Below are positions 23,401-33,988 of a stretch of 64,000 nt of DNA, piece after piece. The notes below the pieces were generated by a model. The model did not search any database. It saw only the letters and a list, made by a program, of their open reading frames with translations, and was not told the DNA's origin. Made by a program: the position numbers and the translations under genes. Position 1 is the first letter of the stretch. Each line of letters opens with the position of its first letter. Source of the stretch: Plumapathes pennacea (Eukaryota; Cnidaria; Anthozoa; Antipatharia; Myriopathidae); assembly GCA_964036295.1 (NCBI GenBank), contig OZ038469.1, forward strand, positions 11,961,591 to 12,025,590. Reading direction: 5' to 3'.

Positions 23401-23594
23401 TGCGCAAGAGCACCAGTTGGTATCACTGGATCAAGATTCACGCGGCCAGCGTTGTTGCGCACACTCGGATCAGTTTGTATCAGTTGTACGTGTCGAACCT
23501 TGTGACGTCAGTCAGGCAGGCCCTGTGCGTCATCACCAGTCATTTGACGTCATGGAATAGATTTGCGGCAGTCTCGGCGAAGAGGGATTTATGA
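17442..23594 (+). CDS. ADCK1: ADCK1-like atypical (ABC1/UbiB family) kinase, 8 exons
   Basis: Exons: 17442-17591, 18552-18641, 19378-19740, 20319-20477, 21089-21205, 21771-21926, 22034-22231, 23199-23594. All introns are phase 0, giving 542 aa, close to vertebrate ADCK1 (~525-530). The start chosen is the ATG of MRLFRRVLGYG. The N-terminal ~30 residues are basic then hydrophobic, fitting a mitochondrial targeting/membrane segment. The ABC1 hallmarks are present: KxGQ (Lys102-Gln105), the Ala-rich loop GAAS (162-165), VAVK with Lys183, the catalytic-loop equivalent HCDPHPGN (313-320) and the metal-binding LLDHG (Asp340). ADCK1 belongs to the UbiB family, whose COQ8 members support coenzyme Q synthesis; ADCK1 itself is tied to mitochondrial membrane homeostasis. 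No key residue is missing. Introns contain several mobile repeats. Confidence 0.95.
17838..18255. mobile_element. Element bounded by poly-G / poly-C tracts with GGGTACTCC..TATT ends
   Basis: A run of about 20 G followed by 'TACTCCCATATATTTCC' opens the segment, and 'CCTATTAAGTACCCCC' plus a C run closes it, so the termini are imperfect inverted repeats. Inside are repeated phrases 'CTTAAACAGGGTATCAAATT' and 'GTCTTGAA(C/T)AGGGT'. A related, partly matching segment is at 44345-44570. Lies in ADCK1 intron 1. Non-autonomous. Confidence 0.6.
18690..18865. repeat. Diverged copy of the GGCAACC element at 39845-40007
   Basis: Shares 'GCCCACTATGCTTGGGGCAACCAAA', 'GGGCTGGGCAG', 'GAAATTATGA', 'CTATTG(G)TTGAAGT' and 'AATCTACAGTC' blocks with the element in NEMF intron 1, but its ends are eroded. 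Lies in ADCK1 intron 2. Confidence 0.55.
18888..19129. mobile_element. MITE with GGGCCCGGTTTTTC termini
   Basis: About 242 bp with ~43-bp terminal inverted repeats. The left end is GGGCCCGGTTTTTCAAAGCA; the right end is the inverse ending GAAAAACCGGGCCC. Each end also contains the internal near-palindrome CTAATCC(T/A)GGATTAG. Other full copies are at 32639-32882 and 62588-62828, and a relic of the left end lies near 24944. No ORF; no clear target-site duplication. Confidence 0.8.
21500..21555. repeat. Perfect 56-bp palindrome without spacer
   Basis: Two 28-bp arms, starting GGACTGGGAACTAGGAGGGG, meet at GGAAGGCCTTCC with no spacer. The outer flanks (CCTCGAG... / ...TCGAGG) extend the symmetry imperfectly. 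Located in ADCK1 intron 5. Such perfect palindromes are unstable and usually recent. Confidence 0.9.
22325..22395. repeat. (ATTCAAATAAA)n microsatellite
   Basis: About six units of AAATTCAAATAA(A) in tandem, with slight length variation, in ADCK1 intron 7. Confidence 0.85.
22518..22698. repeat. Second fold-back element with the GGCGCTTCGCCGAGT loop
   Basis: Arms of about 83 bp are near-perfect inverse copies, starting AAATTTCCGCTGGTTTGCCG. The loop region AGGCGCTTCGCCGAGTGAGTCC closely matches that of 9620-9795, though the stems differ in most positions. Downstream text 'TTTGTTTTTTACCACAA', and 'ACCAATCAGAGAGCGAGAAAC' near 22824, also parallels the first element ('TTTGTTTTTTACAATAA'; 'AGCCAATCACAAAGCGAGAAAC' near 10230). 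Lies in ADCK1 intron 7. Confidence 0.85.
22918..23185. repeat. Two-unit ~131-bp tandem duplication
   Basis: The units contain 'GAGCACATAAATATT(A/G)ACA', 'GGAAAGTTTCAACGGTATTG' and 'GTATGCAGGATGACATTTAT' twice with few differences. Directly precedes the last exon of ADCK1. Confidence 0.85.
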
Positions 23595-25114
23595 TGAAAG
23601 GTGATCATTTTAGTTAGACAAGTGTTTTCGCCCGTTCGCTTTTGAGCTCATAATACGAATTCTCTCGTCTATTCAAGAAGAAAAATTCTCTCGTCTATTC
23701 AAGAAGAAAATGTGTGAATAATGTAGCGATAATTGATAATTTAATTATATTTTACCAAATCGGTTTCCACATTCTCCTTACTGTGTGATATATCTTTGGA
23801 GAGAAAATGAAGAGGAAAAAGTGTGGTCTGGAATTTAATGCAAGAGCATGTCGAACAATTACACGTGAATTCTGGTGAAATTTACAATTTCTTTAATTTT
23901 TAGTTTTTGGCGTACAAATCCTTAAACCTTGTGATTGATCGTTTGCAATGCAGACGGATAGTATTTTTAGGTTACTTTCAGATGCATGTCGCATCGTCAT
24001 ATTTGTTTGTGAACCAATTAGCGTCAAGTAATCTTGCCTTCGTCAATCAGGAACTGGACATATTTTGGTTTCGATGTACGGATGCCCAAACACAAATTGC
24101 ATAGGGGCGGATCCAGGATTTTTGCAAGGAGGGATCGAGTATGTTTGAACACCGAGTGCTGTTAGGGGGTGCGGGGGCATGATTGCCCGGAAAATAATAA
24201 AATCTTAGGTCTCTGAAATGACATTTCCCGCGTTTTGAGACAATATTGTAGCACAGTGAAGAGTCTTATTATCAAACGCGATACACTATTTTTCGCACAG
24301 TTAGAAAACAATTATATTGAGACACCTCACAGATTGATTACATATATTTTCTGTCATGATTGATACATTTTTGCTACTCCGAAAGGGGGTGGCTAGCCAC
24401 CCAATCCACCCCCCCCCCCCCCCCCTCCAAATCCGAAGACACTGAACATTGTCTATTTTAATTTACAGATTCTGATATTTGATTTGTTTGTTCGTTTATT
24501 TCTTCCAATCCATTTGCCTAGAAAAGTGTGGTAATATTCTTTGTTTATAACTTACTCTAGATGTGCATACACATACAGACTTGCTGCTGGCTGCGCGCGC
24601 TAGTTTAAAATAATGGTCAAACATTTTTAAAACTTTTTAATAAATTGAACCTGAACAGGCTCTTTGATGGAGCGGGTTTTGAGTAACACAACGCGAAACA
24701 CAACGAAACACAAAGTCAAAGTTACGCTGCCAGTCACAGAGGTCGTACTGAGAAGATTAGTCTCAACCAACCAGAATTAGTGACCAATCAGCAGTGCGAG
24801 CGACCGCAATTGCCAACTCTGGCTTGATTACTATTGCTTCTTTTACTCCCGATTGGCAGAGACTCCTGCTTGGCCCACCGCCCTTTTCACTGTACACAGT
24901 AAATACTTTCTAGTATCCCGCCAAATAGTTGATACAACTAGTCCCGGTTGTTCAAAGCCCGATTGAGCTACTTAGGATTAACCAAGTTCTTTCTCCTAAC
25001 TTCTTGGCCAACAATCTACATCTATGGCAAATGGTTTGAACCCAGGAGTGTGAACAGTAGGTTGGTTGTGATCGTCCGGGTTAGAGTAGTCTCCAGAAAG
25101 ACTTGTTGGTGACT

Positions 25115-25149
25115 GACGTTTCGACAACCTGAGCGGAAGTCATCTTCAG
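25115..25149 (-). ncRNA. Hammerhead-ribozyme-like motif, left arm
   Basis: Read on the minus strand it has the order CTGAAGA - short hairpin - GAAAC - GTC, which is the hammerhead core order (CUGANGA ... GAAA ... GUH). The hairpin can pair GAC/GTC and CC/GG around a small loop, with one extra U before it. Stems I and III are not clearly closed, so activity is doubtful. Penelope-like and related retroelements of invertebrates are known to carry such motifs. Confidence 0.3.
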
Positions 25150-25198
25150 AGTCAAGTGAAAAGTATACCGCCATCTGACGAATACTTTTCACTTGACT

Positions 25199-25233
25199 CT
25201 GAAGATGACTTCCGCTCAGGTAGTCGAAACGTC
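25199..25233 (+). ncRNA. Hammerhead-ribozyme-like motif, right arm
   Basis: The plus-strand copy has the same CTGAAGA-hairpin-GAAAC-GTC order, with one base changed in the hairpin (GGTAGTC versus GGTTGTC). The extra U after CTGAAGA departs from the strict consensus. The best reading is a hammerhead-like relic from a retroelement. Confidence 0.3.
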
Positions 25234-25657
25234 AGTCACCAACAACAGTCTTTCTGGAGACTACTCTAACCCGGACGATCACAACCAACCTACAATCTAC
25301 ATCTACATGCTTGAATTGCACATTCATACGACATTATTGCAAGATCTTCATAAAAAAAAAACATCATGACCAGATCAATTCCAGTTATACAGTTGACGCC
25401 TGTATCTGTAATGATTTACATACTTTTGTCCAAATGGAGTTCGTTTTGTGGTCTTTGAATAATGGTCCAACTTGTAAAATACACGTGTAAATGTTTATTA
25501 AATTGGCCCCAGGAACAATATAATTTAGTTCCTTTGGGAAAGAAAAGCTACTGTTGTGCAAAAATATTTCATTGTTTCTGGTATGCAACATGCAATGGTA
25601 TGCAACATGCTGCCGTGCAAAAACCTCTATACGTTTTTTTTTTTTTTTTTTTTTTTT

Positions 25658-25663
25658 TTTATT
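25658..25663 (-). promoter_or_regulatory. AATAAA polyadenylation signal of the neurexin-like gene
   Basis: On the minus strand AATAAA lies about 16 nt after the stop codon of the neurexin-like gene and runs straight into a genomic A tract of about 25. If used, the 3' UTR would be extremely short; a more distal signal is possible. Confidence 0.45.
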
Positions 25664-25678
25664 GAATTGACCCCCGGT

Positions 25679-28600
25679 CTATGGATTTAAAGTTACACTC
25701 ATCTTCTTAGGTGACAATGTGTAACCCTTGCCTCCATGATTATAGCACCAGACCCCCACAAACACTAGGAAGGCCACTAGCAGAAACGATACCACGGCCA
25801 CGCTTACGATCGCCGGGACCTGGTTCTTCTTGCGCCCTTTTCTTCCCTTCGCTGCGATCACGGTAGGGAGAGACGGACTTCTGTTCCCCCAACCCGACCC
25901 CGCTTCCTCGCCACTACCCCCACAGTCCTCGTCGTCAGAAGAACAATCAGTCGGGTTTGTCTTATGCTGCACCGTGGAAAAGGTTCCTTCTGGAGATGAC
26001 GTCACTGTGGGCCGACCTGTTGCTGTCGTGTCGCCCGACCCAGACTCCCCACCCCTTGAATCTCCTGAAGACTCTGCCCCAGACCCCGAAGCGGATTCTC
26101 CACCAATGCAGTCTTCATCATCAACAGAACACGGTGTGAGCAGTTCTCTGTTCCTGTTTCTGGAGCGAGCTCCCTGTTTGCTTGCTGTGATCAACTTTTC
26201 AGTTAAAACACCGAGAGGTTTGAGTTTCGGGTGGTTCCCAGATCTCTGCGCGGAGTTTCGTACTGTTGTCATAGAAACAGACTCGGCACAGTCCCACCTT
26301 CCGGTGCCTTTCAGAGAATATCCCTTGGTACCGGTTTTGAGGCCACCAAGTAAATTGACGCTGTTGAAAGTGAGCTTCTGAAGACAACCTTGGTAGTTTT
26401 GCTTGTGTACCGCCCAACTTTTCACAGTGTTTACTCCGCCGATAAATACCTTGCCCCCACCGTCTTTCATGTCAAAGCCCACGAAACGTCCAGGGAACTT
26501 CTTTGACACGCACAGTTCGTCGTCAACTGACAAGGAGATGCGACGTAAGTCTCGCTGGATATCGGCGAAGTGCCACGTGTTGTCGTCGTACGTTCGGTTT
26601 CCCGTCGAAAGTGCGAGGTCCTGTGCTCCCAGGTTCCAGGTCACGTGGATGCTGCCCGACTTCAGCTCGACCACCAGGAAGTCGTGATAGAAACTGGTCT
26701 CCAGGATCACTCCGTCACTTTTGGACGTTTTGAAGCGGAAGGTGATTCGGTCCTGGAGCGTGGTTGCTGGAGGTATCTGATAAGTGACGTAATCCATTGT
26801 TTGTAGATTCAAAATGAGCGACTCTGAAGACAGAATAAAGTAATGCGATAAATGAGAATCATCGACAGTGATCGCAGGGGCGAAAAACGTATTTCTGCAC
26901 TGAGTGTTCTGGGTGTTAGGCAACTCCTACTTAACCAATATAACAAGAGCTGAAATGATGTTGGCTGACACATCTTAGGATGAACCCACTTAAACCAAAT
27001 TATTCGTCTCCCTTTAGATATTTGCTTCCGCATTCCATTGCTGCACTAGATGTATCCCCGGGATACGCCGTAATGTATCTGTATGAATCTTGTATCTTGA
27101 ACCCCAAAATGCTCATTTTCTTACGCTTTCTGTTGCCAAAAACTTTCGGGCTTGTTGGTCCTTAGCTAATATGCCTTGGAATCGTAATGGATGCTGATGG
27201 AATTTCAGCAAAATGAAACCCTGTAACAGCTGTAACGCATATCGAGGTTGACACAGCGAGGCAATTATGCTCGAAACTCAACACCGTTTGGTTCTGTGGA
27301 ACATATACGGATAAACTGGATTTGGCTTGCGTTCTTGTTCACCGCGGAAATTTCGTGGATTCGATATTTGATGGATACCGCTACGCGATTGCAAATAACT
27401 CTGTCGCCGCTAATTATTTAGTCCTGACGAAACTTTCTGTGGCGACACGAAATACTTCTGGGAAGATAACAGGCCGAAAACGAAAACCAAAGCTACGATG
27501 AGCTTCAGCCGTAAAACAATCGCGATTTATGCTTTACAGCTTTTGTCCCTGCAACTTCATTGTTCTAGAAAGCTCGCCATTTCTGGCCGTTGTTACTTCT
27601 CCCAGTCGTCTTAGCACTACAGAGATCTATTTAAAACTAGATTACCCTTGACGGGTTCAACTAGCGATTCAGTTCTTAAAACGTCTCCCAGCCTTCGAGT
27701 TTCGTCCACATTGGAGGGTCTGGGTACGAGATTGCTCAGATTTTCTCCTACTTTGGCGCAAAAAATTAATCCCAATCAGGCAGTATAACATATATGGGCG
27801 ACCTTACAGCGGCCACGCTGCTTTGAGTTTTATTAAGCTCGCGTTCAGCACGAAGTGCTGAAAAGCGAAGCTTCATGCGATCCAGTCAATTGGAATGTGT
27901 CCCGGTGCTGTCAACAATGGATTCCAAATATGGAAGTCGTTCTGTTCCCAATTTGGGCAGTATCGATATTACCGACAACGCAACAAGATCTAGAACACGA
28001 TTGTCGAAGTAGTTTTTGCGGTGGCATTTTTAAGTATCCCACCTTATTGCAGTTAAGACTGCGCCAGTCAGTAAGTCAGTCCGTCATGCAGTGTCAACAA
28101 TTGCCTTTGGAATTTGAGCATCATCGAATACGCATGAAGAAACGAAGAGATGGGAAGACGTTTTCAGGAGTTATTTTGATTGTTATCATTATATTCCTGA
28201 ATTGCCAGTAGATCTGTTGCACTTCAGAACCATTATCACAGAGGTTTTGGTAATTTCTCGGTTTGACAAGGGTAAGTCAAAGTTGAAAGACCCGTGACCA
28301 CTGACAGCCCTGATCGCGATCGAGCGACTTCAGCTTGTCGAAATATTTCTATCGTTTGATTATATTAGCTTTACTTCGCATAGTTTTCGCCAGCAATGAA
28401 AAATGCTGTAGAGAACTGAGAGAAGAAGAATTCGAAAATGAATTTGACCAAAACCGCAAGTAATGTCAAAAAGTTATCAGATTTCACTTAAACTTATTCG
28501 ACTTGAAATTCAGCCAAAAGAAGAAAGACGTGTTTTCTTTAAGCACGTATTTAGTTTGAATGCAGCCCAGGCTAGAGTATCATGGCCTCTGATGAAGTAT

Positions 28601-31600
28601 GTAGATGTTGGACATAAGCTGTGCATGACATGAGTAATGAAGTCACGGATAGACTTTTTTCAGTGCAACTCCGGAAGGTCTCCTTCCGGTTCAAAGGTTT
28701 GGCACTCGGTGAAGGATTTTAAATTCTCCCAATTCGAGCGTCTAAGTTTATAATTTTCATCCTCTGCCGCCTTGTAAATTAGGGTTTTCAAAAATGAGAC
28801 TAAATCGAATACGCGGTTTACAAAAGTGGAGGCCCGCGGAAACGGATGCGCACTTCCACATACCTAAAATTTTTACGATGTGGCCTTGAGCCAGTTCTAT
28901 TAAATACCCACTCCCGCAAAAGTACTTTCTACAAATTCGCGAGCTTACAGCTGCTTTGCTGCTTTGATTTTGTCACACCTTCAGGTTTCATTTGACAGTT
29001 CATTTGAGTTGGAAGTGAACACTGCTAAATTAGAATGTGCTCATCGACAGCTTTTGTTTGAGTTGGAAGTGAACGCTGCCATTAGAATGTGCTCATCGAG
29101 TCCGTTTGAGAGGTCACTAATAGAAAGAACGCTATTACTGGTTAGACTAATCTGGAATGGCATTCCGAAGAGCTCATAAGGGTTGTCGTCGGGCGTTCCC
29201 GCCATTTTATTGACTCGATCATAAGTGCCGTAATACAAGTGGCCTCTTATATGATGACTCTCTGGAGGGTGGCAGCAAAACTTTGCAGTAAATATCGGGG
29301 ATAATGGACTTTCAAGGAAGAGGCTTTTTTCGGTTAGTTCAAGTGCGTCTAAGGCTGATTGATTGCTGTGACAGTAAATTGTCGTACCCACAATCTCATC
29401 TTGCCGTATTGCTTTCCTAACATGTAATGCAGACAACCTGCTTCTTCTCTGGATTTTTACAGCACTTCGGTTAGTTCCTTTTAGAAATACCCATTGTGAA
29501 ATATATGTATCCAAATTTAGAGGGATTGTTTGTTTTCCAACCATATTTATTTCAAAGAATGGACAAAACTATAATCAGACAGCGTCACGAGATGCACATT
29601 TTCCCGAAATTTTCAATACGCTGTTTGTAACTATTCCTTTGTACCGAATTTAACCTAAACCTTTCTCTATCATGAGTTTCCCTCTCCAAATGAAACTGAC
29701 AAGCAAAGATATGAACCCACTCGACGACAGCATGACAATAACAATAATTGCTAGCAGTGGATATGTTATTTAACTTGTAGAGCAAAAGGGATCGGCAATT
29801 GTACGATCTATTGTTTCATTTCATCATGAGACTTTGTTTTAGTAATTTTGCTGTTGCTGCGATTTTAAAAAAACGTTCAGACCTAAGTCGCACATAGTAA
29901 ACTTGACAATATCCGTATGATTTTCAAAATAGCTGTCAGTTCTTACATGCCTGGAGTCTTTTACTGCCAGAGAGAACTCTGGACCAGAATGGCGAACACG
30001 TTGGAACTAGAGGTCGCGCATGCACGTTGTCAAACGTTTCTATATAACATAAAAACATGTTATGCACTTTACACATATCATGAATTCAGCCAAATTGAGC
30101 TCGGCTATATCACCTGTTTATGTCTTCCCCTGTGCTTATAACAGGCGGTGTCCAAGCCCTGTGCGTGTCTTTTTCCTAGTCTGAGGATTTCTAGATATTG
30201 CCTTTGCTGTCTAGTACACAAATATCGAAGAAAGACAATATAAGGCCTTAACACAACAAGTTAATATCGTCCGCAGATAGAGCCTTCTCCCTGTTAGCAT
30301 CCAGACAAAATGTACTCGTATTAACGAGTTGTTAAGCCGCAAATTGTTTGTTTTAATAGCGTAAACTATAACTAAATAAAACCAGAAAATTGAGGGGGAA
30401 GTTGTTTGGAATTTGTAATCTGTCAACCGGCACACTCTAAGTGCAATATCATTCCCGTTTTCGTGCACACAGCTCTTCTAATACAAAAACCTGGATATTT
30501 TTGTCGAAACACCGGTTTGAGATAAAGGCACCTTGTCCCAGACTGCCTTTAAAATCCCCTCCTCCTCTCTAGAAGATCGTATGCACGAGTAAAATTAAAG
30601 CGATACCGAAGTCTAACCTTTCCCCGCATTCGAATACCGACGCCAGCGGTAAGCAGTGTTCACTTACAACTCCTGAACTGTCAATGAAAGCTCGCAACCG
30701 ATAAATTTTGCATACATTCATCTTGGAGATGCAAAAGCCTCTTACAGAACACCCAGCCATTTCACTGGGCCACTGTGGATTTGATTCAACTTAGAAAACG
30801 CACCGCGAGAACAGGTAAATGAAACCTAACCTTACCACTCAAATGAAAGCCCTCAATGAGTACATTCTAATAGCAGTTTTGACTTCCAACTCACGAACTG
30901 TCAAATGAAAACTAAACTTGTGTGACTAATCAAATAAAAGCCCTCAATTGGTACATTCTAATAGCGATGTTCACTGCCAACTCCGAACTGTGAAATGCGA
31001 AACCTAAAGGTGTGACCACTCAAATGAAAGCCCTCAATGAGTACATTCTAATAGCAGTGTTCACTTCCAACTCACGAACTGTCAAATGAAAACTAAACTT
31101 GTGTGACTATTCAAATGAAAGCCTTCAATTGGTACATTCTAATAGCGATGTTCACTGCCAACTCCGAACTGTGAAATGCGAAACCTAAAGGTGTGACCAC
31201 TCAAATGAAAGCCCTCAATGAGTACATTCTAATAGCAGTGTTCACTTCCAACTCACGAACTGTCAAATGAAAACTAAACTTGTGTGACTATTCAAATGAA
31301 AGCCTTCAATTGGTACATTCTAATAGCGATGTTCACTGCCAACTCCGAACTGTGAAATGCGTGTGACCACTTAAATGAAAGCTCTCGATGAGTACATTTT
31401 GACAGAATAGTTCGCGTTGTTATCAGTTTAGACAGAGCAACAGGGCTGAAGGGGTAACTATGGACAAAATAGTACAGTTTGTTGTTGAGTGTATTCCTTG
31501 TATCCGACCAAAGACGATTATTATTCAAGGTGTTTTGGTGGGCTATCGATATAGTTCTATTAGCTATGGTACATAGAATGTCAGCCCCTGTTCTAAGCGT

Positions 31601-32444
31601 AATGAATAAAAACAGTGGGTTGTATTAACTAAAAACTACATATTGTATTAATTAAACGCCCCGATGTTTTCGTGTTTAAGCTCGAGTTTATAGTCACTGA
31701 AAAAATGATCTATTATACCAAGAAAAATAATAATTCTCAGATTACCAGACTTATTTCTAAAATTCTATAGTGTGAAAAATTGGGACAAAACTTCCACCTA
31801 CTTTCCTAAATATTTCTAACTAATGCGTATATCCTGGAAGAGCTTCAGTGTTTTTCTGTGAGTTGACGCAGTTCATAGTTGGTTTACCTTTTTGTTGGTT
31901 GGGTTCTTCGTGAATTAGAAAACTAGAGCAATTTACGTAATGTGACATTGCTTAATTAATATTACTGGAATAGTGTGATAAAAATTTCGGAGCTGGCTAC
32001 TTGATGGCAAAGACGCAAAGGTTTCACAACTGATTTATACTGATTCTACCCTGGTGTTCGAAGGTCGATTAACCATCTCCCTAGTAAGAAACTGCATGGT
32101 TTTATTCAAAGATTAAAAAACTTGTTCTCCCTCAAAACATATTGAAGAAGTCGTGCCAGGTGGACGAAACTGTACATCTAACGACAGGAACAATCGATAT
32201 TTGAAAAACCAGTCTCAGATTGATGACCACTTTAACACTTACGATCCGCATTGTAAAGAGTTAAAACTGCCCCATTAATAGGCCCCACTGGAAAGCAATG
32301 CCTGTTGAAGCACTGACTCAAAAACTGCTTTTAGAATGAGCTGAGTTTCGAGTTTTTCTTAAGGCTGGTTTTGGTTTTAAGCTCAGAATTTGTTGAGGAG
32401 TGAAAGGGGGTACACGAAGTCTGCAAACAACCGCCTCACGTCAG

Positions 32445-32478
<34 letters not shown>

Positions 32479-33988
32479 AGCTTGTCTATACACTGGGTAA
32501 AACACAAGTGACGCGAAGCACAGCCCCAATACGTCGACCATGTTCGGGTACAGAGTTTTGTGGAATTGAAAATGGACTAATTGTGGGTCTACCGTGGTAA
32601 CCATGAAGTAAAAATCAATTCCCGCCAGATATAAACCAGGGCCCGGTTTTTCGAAAGTCGATTAAGCTAATCCAGGATTAACGAAATTCTCTCTCTCGAC
32701 CTCTCTCCTAATAATGACAGCAAGGTTTGTTCGAAGATGGATTCAAAAACCTTGTTCCAGCTTAAGACGTTATCAAGAAAGTCGTTGTGGACGAAACCTT
32801 TCACGTTTTCAGGCTTATAAATGACAAGAAAGTTTAGATCTAACCCAGGATTAGCCTAATCGTGCTTTGAAAAACTGGGCCCAGTATCATGCTGATTCCG
32901 TGGCACGTTACTCCCTGCCGTGCAGAGCCGAAGAGTTTCAAACTGCCTCACTGGTTATTATTTACAGAAGTTTTATCGAGACTGTGGGACTAGGGTTAAT
33001 ACTAAACAAAACCATCTGAACTTAGTTTCCGGTCTTAGGTCGCCTTTATCATCTTCAAAGTATGAACAGATGCAGTGAACTAGCTAACGGGTACGATCTG
33101 CGCTCAGAGCGTTTTAGTTTTGAAACGAAACTATGAACAGAGACACAAACACAGACACACAAAAAACGTGGCCATAGGGGGAACCAATTTGCCGAGAACT
33201 AAGACTAACCTGATAAAATATACTGTTATTGACTGTCTGTTATGACTGAAAAAAGTCTGAACACACTTACCATGCTGACAACTTGGACCCTCGAAGGCCG
33301 TGTGTCGACAATCGCATTCGGCAGTGATGAACATATTTACACATGTTCCGCCGTTCTCACAACGGTGGCCTTTGTCGCAAATATCCGTGCATCCGTTCAC
33401 GACGCCCTTAAAATCTAACAGGGTGGCGTTTCTCAAGGCTCCTTCCGTGTCCTTCGAAACCTCTGGTCCCTCCAAACAGCCAACAAACCTGTTTTTCTTT
33501 GATGGGAAGACGAACTTTTGACCACCGAAGTCAGTTGATGGCAGACCGCCAAAGTAGAGATAAGTGGTCATTTTCCATGGCGGTTGCTGATGGCTCACAG
33601 TTGTTTTCTGAAGAACGCCATCCAGGAATATATTCACCATATGTTTGTTGATTCGTTCCAGAGCAACTGCATGCCACTTCAGGTCATTGAGTTCCTCGCC
33701 AACTTTCGTAGCCCTTGGTCCACTTCCAGAATTGATGATTAGCATTCCTCCTGAAAGCTCGACGGCGAGGAATTCCGATGTCCGTCCTTTACTCTGCGAA
33801 TTTTGATAAAGAAGCAAGCAGTCTGATAAATACGTTTTGAAGCGAAATCGCAGCAGGCTGCCTTTTTTAGACGCGTCCCAGTTCTCAAACTGAGCAAACG
33901 AGTTCCGTCGATCTGTGAAAGTCCGGCTGGAAGAGACGCTACCCAACGCTACAGATGTAACGAAAGCTAGAAGATACCACTGTCTCAT
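25679..33988 (-). CDS. Neurexin-like single-pass receptor (LamG-EGF-LamG-TM), two coding exons
   Basis: Coding exons: 33988-33271 and 26823-25679, joined in phase 1 (CQH|ESLILNLQ); 620 aa. The start is the Met of MRQWYLLAF, which begins a signal peptide of about 19 residues. Order: laminin-G 1 (~35-185), EGF with six Cys (~196-237, CENGGTC and CDC), laminin-G 2 (~242-400), a Ser/Gly/acidic stalk with many SG dipeptides, TM (~574-598, VSVAVVSFLLVAFLVFVGVW) and a ~22-residue tail. Two Cys-flanked DDED motifs (CSVDDEDC, CSSDDEDC) recall the juxtamembrane Cys loop of neurexins. SG sites in acidic context fit glycosaminoglycan attachment, as known for neurexins. The tail has CYNHGGKGYT, weakly like the 4.1-binding region, but ends SVTLNP, not a typical PDZ ligand. 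Contactin-associated-like proteins are an alternative. It likely acts at the cell surface in adhesion. Confidence 0.85.
28975..29105. repeat. Inverse-orientation fragment of the 30.8 kb tandem repeat
   Basis: Contains 'GAGTTGGAAGTGAACACTGC' and 'TTAGAATGTGCTCATCGA' twice, the reverse complement of units in 30833-31400 (GTTCACTTCCAACTC; TACATTCTAATAG). A similar fragment is near 56030-56185. Confidence 0.7.
30833..31400. repeat. Higher-order tandem array of ~92-bp monomers (alternating A/B types)
   Basis: Monomers start CAAATGAAAGCC(C/T)TCAAT and contain TACATTCTAATAGC, TTCACT(T/G)CCAACTC and GAACTGT. Two types alternate. Type A has 'GAGTACATTC..CACTTCCAACTCACGAAC' with a long tail 'AAAACTAAACTTGTGTGACTA'. 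Type B has 'GGTACATTC..CACTGCCAACTCCGAAC' with 'GCGAAACCTAAAGGTGTGAC'. The A-B dimer (~183 bp) is repeated about three times with near identity. Confidence 0.9.
32639..32882. mobile_element. MITE with GGGCCCGGTTTTTC termini, second copy
   Basis: About 244 bp, in the opposite orientation to 18888-19129: it begins with the form GGGCCCGGTTTTTCGAAAG and ends with the form complementary to ...CAAAGCACGATTAG. Lies in the large intron of the neurexin-like gene. Confidence 0.8.

Larger units (their letters stand above)
25057..25293. repeat. 237-bp inverted repeat with ~110-bp arms
   Basis: Near-perfect arms start GTAGGTTGGTTGTGATCGTC and end with the inverse, around a short spacer (ACCGCCATCTGACGA). 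The arms differ by only a few bases and small indels (e.g. GACAACC versus GACTACC), so the fold-back is recent. Each arm carries a hammerhead-like motif (see next entries). No ORF. Confidence 0.9.
23595..25678. other. Intergenic region between convergent ADCK1 and neurexin-like genes
   Basis: No gene is seen. It contains a MITE-like copy (about 23633-23850, with a local 26-bp duplication), a poly-C tract near 24410, a relic of the GGGCCCGG-type MITE near 24944, the long inverted repeat at 25057-25293 and a T tract ending at 25660. The two flanking genes converge here, so it holds both 3' ends. Confidence 0.6.
26824..33270. other. 6.4 kb intron of the neurexin-like gene
   Basis: No convincing exon found. 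Contents: the CAAATGAAAGCC tandem array (30833-31400) with a related fragment near 28975-29105, a GGGCCCGG-type MITE (32639-32882) and an A tract ending at 32477. A 167-residue minus-strand ORF (29041-29544) is the longest open frame. It overlaps the repeat fragment, resembles no family I know, and would need to be spliced to be part of this gene, so it is not annotated as coding. Confidence 0.55.

Noticed and set aside
25830-26381. 183-codon plus-strand ORF
   Set aside because: It is the antisense shadow of the low-complexity stalk of the neurexin-like gene, with no independent signature.
27855-28211. 118-codon plus-strand ORF in the neurexin-like intron
   Set aside because: No family signature, antisense to the host gene, and no visible splice or promoter support.
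30833-31400. CRISPR-like array
   Set aside because: The repeats are contiguous A/B monomers without unique spacers, in a eukaryotic intron; it is satellite-like.
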